64,000 bases of DNA from a virus. Under the pieces are notes generated by a model that had not been told where the DNA came from, did not search any database, and worked only from the letters and a program-made list of their open reading frames with translations. Positions within the stretch are counted from its first letter, which is position 1; every line of letters starts with the position of its first letter. The position numbers and the translations under genes are program-made. The stretch lies in the IMG/VR virus record IMGVR_UViG_3300021378_000015, positions 17,341-81,340 of that record; one strand, 5' to 3'. Positions 35,044 through 42,074 of this stretch are shown in pieces.

Positions 35044-35045
35044 TG

Positions 35046-35291
35046 TTACACTGTTTTTTTTTTCAACGGCTCAAGATCTGGAAGTCTCCACTCAATATCC
35101 CACCTGTTGATGAGCCGGAATATTGTGCGGGGTGTTACCCCTAGTTCCTTGGATGCCTCCTTAACATTCTGGTGCTTGCACAATGCGTACCTTACCATTA
35201 TCCTCCAATGTCTCTCGATGTTCAAGTCCTCTTGGGGGTACTTCATTCCCTCTACTTCTTTGTAGAGTGTCCATTCTTTCTTTCTTGCCAT
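35046..35291 (-). CDS. Fis-type helix-turn-helix protein (81 aa)
   Basis: 'HWRIMVRYALCKHQNVKEAS' followed by 'KELGVTPRTIFRLINRWDI' is an HTH_8/Fis-type DNA-binding helix-turn-helix. I prefer ATG at 35291 ('MARKKEW'); an upstream ATG at 35315 is possible. The gene ends 3 nt before the -33 box of the promoter at 35012-35043, so it could regulate that promoter or its own operon. It overlaps the 47-residue gene by 40 nt in another frame. Confidence 0.65.
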   Translation of the reverse strand: MARKKEWTLYKEVEGMKYPQEDLNIERHWRIMVRYALCKHQNVKEASKELGVTPRTIFRLINRWDIEWRLPDLEPLKKKTV

Positions 35292-35395
35292 CTTCTGTAC
35301 ATGTTTGCAGCCCACGCTCTGCGTTGAGCGGGGTGTTTGTAGATAGGGCGTAGCCTTGCCATTGCTATGCGCATAAATTGTTTCATCCTTTTCAT
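35252..35395 (-). CDS. Small basic protein (47 aa)
   Basis: Starts 'MKRMKQFMRIAMARLRPIYK' and ends 'WQERKNGHSTKK', very rich in Arg/Lys. Its ATG overlaps the stop of the 25-residue membrane peptide (ATGA), and its 3' end overlaps the HTH gene. Overlap architecture at both ends argues for translation. It could be an RNA/DNA-binding or host-takeover peptide; no family recognised. Confidence 0.45.
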   Translation of the reverse strand: MKRMKQFMRIAMARLRPIYKHPAQRRAWAANMYRRWQERKNGHSTKK

Positions 35396-35469
35396 TGCTG
35401 TTCTCCTTTACCGGTTAGATACATAAACAAGACAGCAAGCATAAGTGTAAGTACAATTAGTGTTTTCAT
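35392..35469 (-). CDS. Single-helix membrane micropeptide (25 aa)
   Basis: 'MKTLIVLTLMLAVLFMYLTG' followed by KGEQQ: one transmembrane helix and a short polar tail. It overlaps the next gene through ATGA. It resembles small membrane peptides at the front of phage early operons that modify host membrane proteins; function not determined. Confidence 0.4.
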   Translation of the reverse strand: MKTLIVLTLMLAVLFMYLTGKGEQQ

Positions 35470-35608
35470 TTCTCTTTGGTGTTAAAGGTTATATGTGTGT
35501 ACGTATAATGTGAAGGTTTACCCTTATTTTGTATGTTTAAACGTACAATTTTACCCTTAATTTGTGACAATTTAAGGTTCATCGTTGTGAGGATTTGCGA
35601 TTCGCGAA
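35470..35608. other. AT-rich non-coding gap
   Basis: I see no convincing gene here. The minus strand contains AT-rich sequence with several TTTG/TTTTA-like elements and a small direct repeat (TTTTACCCTTA... / TTTACCCTTA...), compatible with a promoter for the micropeptide operon. Also includes the palindrome-like TTCGCGAA near 35602. Confidence 0.4.
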
Positions 35609-35794
35609 TCACATTCGTATTAACCTAAGTCTACGTTGGTACTTGCGTATCAACATCGCTGAGTTTGTTAGTTGATGTTGAATGTCAGTCGACCAACCAA
35701 ACCTACTCGCATGTAGGGTAAGGTTGATCTGATCCAACTCAAGCATACGCAGGTATGCCTCAGTTCTTTTTATGTGTTTGCGTTTACGGAACAT
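35609..35794 (-). CDS. Hypothetical basic protein (61 aa)
   Basis: 'MFRKRKHIKRTEAYLRMLEL' then 'LTNSAMLIRKYQRRLRLIRM': helical and rich in Arg/Lys. Starts 2 nt after the stop of the membrane protein gene 35796-35939. No family recognised; could bind nucleic acid. Confidence 0.5.
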   Translation of the reverse strand: MFRKRKHIKRTEAYLRMLELDQINLTLHASRFGWSTDIQHQLTNSAMLIRKYQRRLRLIRM

Positions 35795-35795
35795 G

Positions 35796-35939
35796 TTAGT
35801 ATCCGAATAAAGTGTTGAGCCCCTTGATAATCACGTAGAAGAACGTGAAGATTGGGCCGTAAATAAATACATAAGCAAGCAACTCCATTACTAATGAAGG
35901 CTTCTTTCTCGGTTGAAATTCTTTGGGTGTCTTAGGCAT
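35796..35939 (-). CDS. Small membrane protein (47 aa)
   Basis: Starts 'MPKTPKEFQPRKKPSLVMEL', followed by a hydrophobic helix 'LAYVFIYGPIFTFFYVIIKG'. Its ATG overlaps the stop of the DNA methyltransferase (ATGCCTAA), a coupling typical of this operon. Single transmembrane helix with basic N-terminus, so N-in topology. Function unknown. Confidence 0.5.
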   Translation of the reverse strand: MPKTPKEFQPRKKPSLVMELLAYVFIYGPIFTFFYVIIKGLNTLFGY

Positions 35940-36579
35940 AAGTCAATTCATTTAATTTTAATATTTCTAAACATAAGTCATGCGGTATCTTACTCCGCTC
36001 ATGGTTGTTGGCTCTCCCTTGAGTGCCTGTTTGTGACCCTCTTGGTGCAGGCTCATGACAAGGCGCACCATTCTTACACATAGGGCGTGGGTTCCAACGC
36101 AAGTCGTTAGTCCATATGTCGGTTGGCTTCATACGTGTGTCTCCATACTGGCAGTACGTTACCGTGTGCCGTATCGGATGACGCTTCATGAAGTCCATCT
36201 TGCGTAGCATACCACGAGGGTTCTCAATGTAGTACACAAGGTTAGGATTCAACAGTGTAAAGTAGTGTATCAACTCATGAACTTTGTCCATAATCTTGTC
36301 ACTCTTTACAGCGAAATCTGACGTAGGTTCTTGTCCATTGCGGTGGTGTCTTACACCTGCAATACTATACGATGTACACGGGGGTGATGCCCAGATCACA
36401 TCGGGTACCCATAGATTCTTAGTGAATCCATGCACTTCTGCTACATCAAAGTCCAGGATGTCAACAACGTAGTCGATACCACCAAACTGTTTGATGTCAC
36501 TTGAGAATACATTCATCCCAAGTTCTTCTGCGGCTTTGCCCACTGAACGTGAGCCAGCAAATAATTCTAATACTTTCAT
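35932..36579 (-). CDS. DNA cytosine methyltransferase-like protein (215 aa)
   Basis: 'MKVLELFAGSRSVGKAAEEL' is the SAM-binding FAG motif; 'WASPPCTSYSIAGVRHH' has the catalytic PC; 'YYIENPRGMLRKMDF' has the ENP motif of cytosine-C5 methylases. At 215 aa it lacks a normal target recognition domain, as do many phage orphan methylases. It probably protects phage DNA from host restriction. No partner endonuclease is visible. Downstream TAA overlaps the next gene. Confidence 0.8.
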   Translation of the reverse strand: MKVLELFAGSRSVGKAAEELGMNVFSSDIKQFGGIDYVVDILDFDVAEVHGFTKNLWVPDVIWASPPCTSYSIAGVRHHRNGQEPTSDFAVKSDKIMDKVHELIHYFTLLNPNLVYYIENPRGMLRKMDFMKRHPIRHTVTYCQYGDTRMKPTDIWTNDLRWNPRPMCKNGAPCHEPAPRGSQTGTQGRANNHERSKIPHDLCLEILKLNELTYA

Positions 36580-36597
36580 AAGGCAAGTTGTATTTAG

Positions 36598-36891
36598 TTA
36601 TCTGTACTCTATCTTCCACACCTTCACGGTGCCTTCGTTAATCATATCGAACACGCTATCCCAATCATTAGCATCCATTGCCCACTCAAGGTCATCCTTG
36701 TGGTGTGGTATTCCAAAGTTGCTGAATGCATAGCCACCCGTACGGATTACGAAATCTCCATCGTCGTTCTTACTCGCTATCCATCTGTACTTGTTGTCGC
36801 ACATCACGGACACCAAGTCAATCTTGATTTGACGTATCGAATCCGGTACTCTTAGTGTAGGTGGGTAGTCCACCAATTGTCTATAAGTCAT
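36598..36891 (-). CDS. Hypothetical protein (97 aa)
   Basis: 'MTYRQLVDYPPTLRVPDSIR' at the N-terminus, then beta-rich segments 'RWIASKNDDGDFVIRTGGYA' and an acidic C-terminus with Trp residues. Overlaps the preceding 51-residue gene by 11 nt. No family recognised; likely a small cytoplasmic factor. Confidence 0.5.
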   Translation of the reverse strand: MTYRQLVDYPPTLRVPDSIRQIKIDLVSVMCDNKYRWIASKNDDGDFVIRTGGYAFSNFGIPHHKDDLEWAMDANDWDSVFDMINEGTVKVWKIEYR

Positions 36892-37036
36892 ACTCTTGTT
36901 TATTAAATTCTACTTCTGCTTTGGCAAGCACCTCAAGTGCCTGATCTAATTGTATACGTATGTAGGTACTGTGTAGAAGCGCGGCGGTATCCCGCGCCTC
37001 TTCCACAATACGTACCGCTTTACGGAACTCATTCAT
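36881..37036 (-). CDS. Hypothetical helical protein (51 aa)
   Basis: 'MNEFRKAVRIVEEARDTAAL' then 'RIQLDQALEVLAKAEVEFNK': a helical hairpin pattern. The start overlaps the preceding stop (TAATG) and the end overlaps the next gene by 11 nt, so it fits the operon exactly. No family recognised. Confidence 0.5.
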   Translation of the reverse strand: MNEFRKAVRIVEEARDTAALLHSTYIRIQLDQALEVLAKAEVEFNKQEYDL

Positions 37037-37623
37037 TATCCACCACGTTTAGAAGTTAAACGCTCAATGAAACTAAGTTTGTCACGACTTAGCCCGGTGT
37101 TCTTTAAGCCACTAAGACTTTGGTTCACATCATCACTCACCTCATCTGCAAGAGATTGTAGTTCACTTAGTGGTACCTCCTCTATCTCAATTTGAGATTG
37201 TAGAGTAGACTCAAGGCCTCTGAATGCAACGAACTCATCGAGTTCAGTCACCTTACGGATAGCCATAGCCAACAGCGGGTCGGTGCTGTCATTGGATATG
37301 AACTCACGCAGTAATTGTTTCGCTTGATTTGCATCAAGTGCTTCAATCTCCACGCTATCCAGGATCGCAGGGGTGTTGGGTACTACCGCTCGCTTGAGTA
37401 CTCGTGAGTCCTCTGCGATAGGTGTAATAGTTGTGAGGGTAGGTAGGTTCCTTCCTCTACCACAAAATTCTACGAACGCTAAACGCGCATCCTCGTAGTC
37501 TTTTGCGAAGACTGTAAAGTAAGATAGCATTGTCTCACCCGCAGGTGCTACTCGGTCAATACTCTTACTGCCTTCACCCAAGTAAGGATTGGGTACGGTT
37601 ACTGCAAATACTTTCATAAGCAT
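37036..37623 (-). CDS. Hypothetical protein (195 aa)
   Basis: Begins at 'ATGCTTATG' (Met-Leu-Met or Met-Lys start), the same start context as the amidotransferase gene at 39271/39265, preceded by the same hairpin leader. The N-terminal ~100 residues are beta-rich ('MKVFAVTVPNPYLGEGSKSI'); the C-terminal half is helical and acidic. No family recognised. The shared leader suggests co-regulation with the amidotransferase. Confidence 0.55.
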   Translation of the reverse strand: MLMKVFAVTVPNPYLGEGSKSIDRVAPAGETMLSYFTVFAKDYEDARLAFVEFCGRGRNLPTLTTITPIAEDSRVLKRAVVPNTPAILDSVEIEALDANQAKQLLREFISNDSTDPLLAMAIRKVTELDEFVAFRGLESTLQSQIEIEEVPLSELQSLADEVSDDVNQSLSGLKNTGLSRDKLSFIERLTSKRGG

Positions 37624-37655
37624 AGTTGTGCGGTGTTATCCTCTTGCACTCTTGA
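37624..37655 (-). promoter_or_regulatory. Hairpin leader of class II (copy 1)
   Basis: Minus strand: AAGAGTGC ... GGATA ... CGCACAACT then ATGCTTATG. GTGC pairs with GCAC just before the start codon. It shares about 25 positions with 39272-39300. It overlaps the end of gene 37636-37842. Confidence 0.5.
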
Positions 37656-37842
37656 GTTTGGTTGTTACTAAATCATCTATGTCGCTCATCGCTAATTCGA
37701 TTTCATGGGGTTGCGACCCACCATCTTCTATCTCCATCATACATAGGTCAAAGAAGTCATGCACCTCATCCGTAAGATCTGGGTGCTTGGCCACGATGTC
37801 CTTGCAGTATGTAATAAAGTTATCTATCATCCTGTCATCCAT
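37636..37842 (-). CDS. Hypothetical acidic protein (68 aa)
   Basis: 'MDDRMIDNFITYCKDIVAKH' and 'IELAMSDIDDLVTTKLKSAR' suggest a small acidic helical bundle. Separated by 1 nt from the upstream gene 37844. Resembles short phage ORFs of no assigned function. Confidence 0.5.
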   Translation of the reverse strand: MDDRMIDNFITYCKDIVAKHPDLTDEVHDFFDLCMMEIEDGGSQPHEIELAMSDIDDLVTTKLKSARG

Positions 37843-37843
37843 T

Positions 37844-38083
37844 TTAAACTGTGTAAATAGTTTCCGTTACGCCTGTCTTGTAGTCATAAAACATGGCGGC
37901 ACCTCCATCATTCCCTTCATCATCGCACTGCAATATCAATTGCGTGTCGTCTTGGAATATCAATACGAGTGGGTTCTTGTACCACATTAAATCGTTCATC
38001 TCTGAATCTTCCAATCTTCTTACCGCTTTTACGGTCTTGTTCTCCAGCATTTCGCCGAATTTTTTTATGTGTTTCTTATCCAT
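37844..38083 (-). CDS. Hypothetical protein (79 aa)
   Basis: 'NPLVLIFQDDTQLILQCDDE' then 'GNDGGAAMFYDYKTG' form an alternating beta pattern I recall from small phage proteins with a 'DDEGND(G/A)GA' motif. No family name can be given. The N-terminus is helical ('KKHIKKFGEMLENK'). Confidence 0.5.
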   Translation of the reverse strand: MDKKHIKKFGEMLENKTVKAVRRLEDSEMNDLMWYKNPLVLIFQDDTQLILQCDDEGNDGGAAMFYDYKTGVTETIYTV

Positions 38084-38153
38084 ATCTCATGTGTATAAGG
38101 TTACTAATCCGTTAATCATTTCCAAATGTGTCTCGCAAATTGAGACTAAATAC

Positions 38154-38384
38154 TTACTCAACTCTATCGTTTATAATTTTATCAATACTATCTCGTAACT
38201 CTTTAGAGAGCAGTTCGGTAGGCAAGTACACAAGGTTACCCTCGTGGTCATACATACTCACCTCCAGATCTTCCACCTCATGTTCGGTGTAAGGTGGCGT
38301 GTCGTATGTACCTTCATCTCGGTACACAGCAACAGTGGCCACCACGTTCAACGTGTTGTCTTTGTATTCTAATTCAAATTCCAT
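38154..38384 (-). CDS. Hypothetical acidic protein (76 aa)
   Basis: 'MEFELEYKDNTLNVVATVAV' then 'EVEDLEVSMYDHEGNLVYLP' is beta-rich and strongly acidic, a charge pattern seen in DNA-mimic inhibitors of host nucleases, but no evidence here beyond composition. Stop of the upstream amidotransferase overlaps this start by one base. Confidence 0.5.
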   Translation of the reverse strand: MEFELEYKDNTLNVVATVAVYRDEGTYDTPPYTEHEVEDLEVSMYDHEGNLVYLPTELLSKELRDSIDKIINDRVE

Positions 38385-39265
38385 TACGCTATATCTTTAA
38401 GGTCATCACCCTCGTAGCCACACTCAAGGCTTGTCCATAATTCCATGACCTCATCGACTGCATCGAGTTGGTATGCACTACAATTCATACACTCTGCGTT
38501 GAAGTTTATCTTCGTGTTTTGTGTGCCACATCCTACGCAGTCATACGTTCCTTGCAGTGGTGCTTCAGTGTCGTATGCTATGTCATCTAACTCATCGGTA
38601 GTAGTTACACCAAAGGATGCGTTCCAAGAATCCACATCGGCCTTGTCATCATCCCAATCGTAGGTGTACTGGCTCGATCCTGTGACGGCTGTGCTTCCGT
38701 AGTATCGTACGGCACGTGAATGGCTGTCGTTACTGAACCAATTGTCACCAATCCATGAGCCTGCACCCTCATTGAATATGCGGTACAACCCCTCGTTGTC
38801 CATGAACACCACCTTACTTGAGCCACCCAAGTATGTGAAGATTGCATCCTCGATAAAGGGGTTGTCGAGCATCTCAATATCTACGTTGGGTATGGTGCCC
38901 ACAAGTTCTGCGAACTCGGCAGTGTCACTCTTGTCCTTAGTTCCGAACCCCGAAATAACACCGTTGTGTATGAGTCCAAGTGTAGGTGTCACAGCGAATG
39001 GGTGTAGGTACTCGTCACTCATACCGTGTGTAGCGATACGGAAGTGCAAGAGCATGGGCTTGTCACCCACATCGGAAGTCTTGAGTTCGCGGTAACGCTC
39101 AAGGAATTTGTCAAACGAGTTGCCCCCCTTGTTAGGGAACTTCTCGATACACAACAAGCCATCCATGATGTAGAGCATACCGGCCCCATCATCGTTGTTG
39201 TTCCAACAGTTCTTTAGTTTTTTCTTAGGTAACATCTTACCATCATTCATAATTGCAATACACAT
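38384..39265 (-). CDS. Class II glutamine amidotransferase-like Ntn hydrolase with C-terminal zinc ribbon (293 aa)
   Basis: The best start, ATG at 39265, gives 'MCIAIMNDGK': removal of Met exposes the catalytic N-terminal Cys of class II amidotransferases. Other family motifs follow: 'NNNDDGAGMLYI', 'MLLHFRIATHG', 'LGLIHNGVISGF'. Near residues ~245-270 'CVGCGTQNTKINFNAECMNC' is a CxxC...CxxC zinc ribbon. It would release ammonia from glutamine, or act as a related amidase. It is 53 nt downstream of the amidoligase and probably works with it. The longer ORF to 39292 would hide the catalytic Cys. Confidence 0.8.
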   Translation of the reverse strand: MCIAIMNDGKMLPKKKLKNCWNNNDDGAGMLYIMDGLLCIEKFPNKGGNSFDKFLERYRELKTSDVGDKPMLLHFRIATHGMSDEYLHPFAVTPTLGLIHNGVISGFGTKDKSDTAEFAELVGTIPNVDIEMLDNPFIEDAIFTYLGGSSKVVFMDNEGLYRIFNEGAGSWIGDNWFSNDSHSRAVRYYGSTAVTGSSQYTYDWDDDKADVDSWNASFGVTTTDELDDIAYDTEAPLQGTYDCVGCGTQNTKINFNAECMNCSAYQLDAVDEVMELWTSLECGYEGDDLKDIA

Positions 39266-39271
39266 AAGCAT

Positions 39272-39302
39272 AGTTGTGCGGTTATATCCCATCGCACTCT
39301 TC
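39272..39302 (-). promoter_or_regulatory. Hairpin leader of class II (copy 2)
   Basis: Minus strand: AAGAGTGCG...GGATATAACCGCACAACT then ATGCTTATG. GTGCG pairs with CGCAC across a 12-nt loop. It is the counterpart of 37624-37655. Confidence 0.5.
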
Positions 39303-39318
39303 GGTTTCGGTTATATAA

Positions 39319-40695
39319 TTATTTTTGTTCTTCAAGAAGTTTATCCATCGCCTCCAAAGTAGGTTGCGCATCAGTCACGTAGTTCATACCGAACTTGTCT
39401 CGCAGTCTATCCACCGCCTCACTTGAGTACGACACGATAGTACGTGGGTCTACCTTGCGGTTCTTCAATCTACGCACAGCACTCTTGTAGAATACACCTA
39501 CACCATCAGCACTAAAATTGAATGAACCGTACAAGTCATCGGCAAACTGAGCGTATAGGCTCACTACCTTCAGCACTTGGTCATTCGAGTACACCTTACG
39601 CAAGTGAATACCCAATGCACTCTTAGGATTGAGCATCATAGTAATCAATTGCAACGGCTTGATGTTCTCGTTAGCACACATAATACGCATCAGATCCCTA
39701 CGCCATAGCAGGTTGGTCACGTTCTTGAACGCAGGTGGTAAGCGGAACTCAATGTATCTACTTTGAATGTTGACCGCTGAATACTTGCCGGCACGCTTGT
39801 AGTTGTCCGGCTTACGTTGTATTTGCGAGTAGTGGTTAGTAATCCGGTGTCTCCATATAGTTAGAAACAACGGCACGAATGCTTGAATCGAATCGAAAAA
39901 TTCCTCACCCGATATACCGCGCTTACCTACATTGATGTGTCCACCACAATTACTGCCGTAGTCAGCGTTGATATGGTCACGAAGTATTCGGCCCTCCAAA
40001 GCACTGTCTAACAGCGGGTCATTCAAGTCATAGATTGGACTGACTAATTCAAAGCCGGTCTCATCGCATAGGCTACTATCCGACTCGCGGCACCACCCTG
40101 TCTCATCCACAGCATCCAAGTCCCACGTATCTAACGGGTCATCATCTTCCTTCTCGACCTCGAAGCCGATTGTGTACACAGTGTCACGTGAAGTGAAGTC
40201 CCTGCGAAACCCACTATGGTATTCATGCAGTTGGCGGTCATTCTCCTCTTGAAGTCGGTACTCCTCATTGCGCTCACTCCAAAAGATATTCGAACCACAA
40301 TCATCAATGTGGTACGTGCCCCCATCTTCCTCGCAGTACAGCGTGTCATCTGTCCAACACCACCCGCCTTCGTACATACTGTACGCCCCATCTATGTAGG
40401 AAACACTGCACTCATTGTCGTAGTCTGGCCACCATATCTTGTCACCACACACAAGTGTTTTTACATCTGACACGTACTCGTCATTAAGTATGGTGACTCT
40501 ATTGAAACCCCCATCGTGGTGCAACATAGGTCTATCACACATCGCTTCTCGAGCAAACTCTCCCTCGTACTCGCTCGGTGCTGTAAGCATTAAGCAGTCA
40601 TCTAAATTCTCGACTTCGCCGTTAAAACAAACGACTTGTCCATCTTTCAATTCATCCATAGGCATATGTTTATGTGCATCATTAGCCCTGCACAT
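39319..40695 (-). CDS. Glutamine-synthetase-like amidoligase (458 aa)
   Basis: The core from ~residue 170 matches amidoligase enzymes (COOH-NH2 ligases of the glutamine synthetase fold): 'YTIGFEVEKED', 'DSSLCDETGFELVSP', 'CGGHINVGKRG', 'SRYIEFRLPPAFKN'. These provide Glu and His/Arg metal/ATP residues. The N-terminal ~165 residues are Cys/Trp/Asp-rich with short repeats ('WTDDTLYCEEDGGTYHIDDC'), perhaps a substrate or metal-binding region. It could form gamma-glutamyl-type amide bonds on peptides. A tRNA-like RNA structure ends 11 nt upstream. Start could be 40695 or 40665 ('MPMDEL'). Confidence 0.8.
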   Translation of the reverse strand: MCRANDAHKHMPMDELKDGQVVCFNGEVENLDDCLMLTAPSEYEGEFAREAMCDRPMLHHDGGFNRVTILNDEYVSDVKTLVCGDKIWWPDYDNECSVSYIDGAYSMYEGGWCWTDDTLYCEEDGGTYHIDDCGSNIFWSERNEEYRLQEENDRQLHEYHSGFRRDFTSRDTVYTIGFEVEKEDDDPLDTWDLDAVDETGWCRESDSSLCDETGFELVSPIYDLNDPLLDSALEGRILRDHINADYGSNCGGHINVGKRGISGEEFFDSIQAFVPLFLTIWRHRITNHYSQIQRKPDNYKRAGKYSAVNIQSRYIEFRLPPAFKNVTNLLWRRDLMRIMCANENIKPLQLITMMLNPKSALGIHLRKVYSNDQVLKVVSLYAQFADDLYGSFNFSADGVGVFYKSAVRRLKNRKVDPRTIVSYSSEAVDRLRDKFGMNYVTDAQPTLEAMDKLLEEQK

Positions 40696-40706
40696 TTAGG
40701 CTTAGG

Positions 40707-40792
40707 GGACTGCATGGGACTCGAACCCATAGTACACCCAAACACCACGTTATAAACCAAAACCAAAAGACTTGGTGCTTGTGTAGCAGTCC
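40707..40792 (-). ncRNA. tRNA-like structured leader A (no D-arm)
   Basis: On the minus strand GGACTGC (40792-40786) pairs with GCAGTCC (40713-40707) as a 7-bp acceptor-like stem. ATGGG-TTCGAGT-CCCAT is a perfect TpsiC arm (5-bp stem, 7-nt loop). The middle forms a long interrupted hairpin (TACAC/GTGTA, CACC/GGTG). No D-arm or normal anticodon arm can be built. It ends 11 nt before the amidoligase ATG. Same architecture as leader B at 41076; both are preceded by a further hairpin with ACCACAC. Confidence 0.6.
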
Positions 40793-40895
40793 GTTTATAG
40801 TGTGGTCTCCACTACCAAATCATCCCTACAAACATAGGGTAACTATCTGACAATCAGCGTTAAAGAAATGTTAAAACTCATTCTCAACCTTCGGT
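40793..40895 (-). other. Non-coding interval upstream of leader A
   Basis: Contains the 5' hairpin of leader A (TAGTGG...CCACACTA on the minus strand) and AT-rich sequence with TTAAC/TTTAACG elements; no ORF seen. Confidence 0.4.
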
Positions 40896-41060
40896 TCAAC
40901 GTATGAGCGATCGGATAATACCTACGTCTACCGTACCGTACTTGTCATGTACCTTACATAGGTACGCCCAAGCCTCGCGTATTTCCTTCTCGCTCCCTCT
41001 CCTTCTGCCGGTGTGTATAGCAACAGCCCGGCTCAGTCTTTGTAACTCATTCATGCTCAT
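40896..41060 (-). CDS. Small hypothetical protein (54 aa) downstream of leader B
   Basis: Starts 'MSMNELQRLSRAVAIHTGRR' and ends 'YGTVDVGIIRSLIR'; basic and helical ('SEKEIREAWAYLCKVHDKYG'). The ATG lies 15 nt after leader B, the same relation as amidoligase to leader A, which supports it as a real gene. No family recognised. Confidence 0.5.
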   Translation of the reverse strand: MSMNELQRLSRAVAIHTGRRRGSEKEIREAWAYLCKVHDKYGTVDVGIIRSLIR

Positions 41061-41075
41061 TCACATTTGTTTAGG

Positions 41076-41139
41076 GGACTACGAGTGTCTCGCTCACTCA
41101 GTGCAACAGGGGCATAGGTATCCCCTTTGCAGGTAGTCC
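41076..41139 (-). ncRNA. tRNA-like structured leader B (no D-arm)
   Basis: On the minus strand GGACTAC (41139-41133) pairs with GTAGTCC (41082-41076). GAGTG-AGCGAGA-CACTC forms a T-arm-like hairpin directly before the 3' acceptor strand. The middle is a strong hairpin: TGCAA/TTGCA enclosing AGGGG/CCCCT. The T-loop is non-canonical. It shares with leader A the acceptor start GGACT, the CT before the T-arm, the 3' flank CCCCTAA...AAATGTG and the upstream ACCACAC hairpin. Confidence 0.6.
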
Positions 41140-41177
41140 GTTGTAGGTGTGGTCACCACCATCCAAAAAGTACAGTT

Positions 41178-41399
41178 CTATTTCCGCTTTGCCCTACGGG
41201 TTTCACGTTGGGCTTGTGCCCTGTATACCTTGCGGTCAATCCGGTCAGCGTACATGTTTTCAAGTGCATCGGCTTTCATCTTACCCCGAACCTTGCGCTT
41301 ACTTGCACTTGCAGTCTTACCGCCCAGAGTCGGTGCGCTCACCACTCGGACTACGTACTCATAGCCCTTGTGGTTGCGTTGTGTTGCGAAATTCCCCAT
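41178..41399 (-). CDS. Hypothetical basic protein (73 aa)
   Basis: Strongly basic: 'GGKTASASKRKVRGKMKADA' and a C-terminal 'YRAQAQRETRRAKRK'. Start overlaps the upstream gene's stop (TAATG). Possibly a nucleic-acid-binding early protein, by charge alone. Confidence 0.5.
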   Translation of the reverse strand: MGNFATQRNHKGYEYVVRVVSAPTLGGKTASASKRKVRGKMKADALENMYADRIDRKVYRAQAQRETRRAKRK

Positions 41400-41635
41400 T
41401 ACACATTTGTGTTTTGAGGGGCAACAAACATATCGAAGTTGCCTTGCACAAGTAAGCGGAACTGCGGGTCACGGACACTCTTGTAGGCACCAGCCAGTAG
41501 GTCTGTGTAGAAGCCGAACGATGCGAAGGCTTCGGTGTTGATGAAATCTTCGAACAGGTTTTCGATGAAGTCACGCCCCATTGTGCTTTCGAGGGCTTGC
41601 AATTGTGTGGTTGTGTTGGGTGTTGTGTTGTCCAT
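41399..41635 (-). CDS. Hypothetical early protein (78 aa)
   Basis: First gene of the minus-strand run, starting 'MDNTTPNTTTQLQALESTMG'. Contains 'ENLFEDFINTEAFASFGFYT', helical and hydrophobic. Upstream minus-strand DNA has GTTGTTTG-like elements and shares a GCCTTATG start context with the methyltransferase at 36579. As promoter-proximal gene it is likely expressed early. No family recognised. Confidence 0.5.
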   Translation of the reverse strand: MDNTTPNTTTQLQALESTMGRDFIENLFEDFINTEAFASFGFYTDLLAGAYKSVRDPQFRLLVQGNFDMFVAPQNTNV

Positions 41636-42002
41636 AAGGCAATCGTTTTTAGTTTTCGGTTATCGTTTCAACACCACAAACAACCAACAAGATTTTTTAA
41701 TAATATCACAACAAAATGTTAAAATCCCTGCGCATTATGCCCACCAATTTTCCTGCGTACATACAGGATCAGGCGTCGCGCGATGCTGCTTCACGCGTAA
41801 GGGAAGGGTCGAGTCAGTCCATCCCGTGATGAGCAAGTCCATGACTTGCGAAGGCGTGTGTGTATGTATGTGTACGCGCGTCACTCGCGCGCATAGCACG
41901 AAGGAATGGTTCACATTTGAGATTTCGCATTCTAAGGGGGTGTGGTGCTTCTCGAATGGAGTCCGAGGTATGGGAGGTAGGGGATTGCCGAGATAGTATA
42001 GA

Positions 42003-42038
42003 GATATCCCCCTACCACTACGTAGTAGGGGGTATATC
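42003..42038. other. Strong hairpin in the divergent region
   Basis: CCCCCTAC (42008-42015) pairs with GTAGGGGG (42025-42032), extended by GATAT/ATATC with one bulged T. Loop of 9 nt. No U-tract, so an origin cruciform or regulatory structure rather than a terminator. Confidence 0.5.
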
Positions 42039-42074
42039 TATAGAAAATAATTGACAAATCCAAATGAAAAAACA

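Noticed and set aside
35932-36579. Restriction-modification system
   Set aside because: Only a methylase without target-recognition domain and no endonuclease beside it.
40707-40792. Canonical tRNA gene
   Set aside because: It has a convincing acceptor stem and T-arm with TTCGAGT, but no D-arm and no usable anticodon arm, and the same layout recurs at 41076; kept as a tRNA-like leader.
26374-41635. Integrase, excisionase or CI-type repressor indicating a temperate phage
   Set aside because: None seen; the HTH protein at 35046 is Fis-type and no recombinase motif is present in the window.
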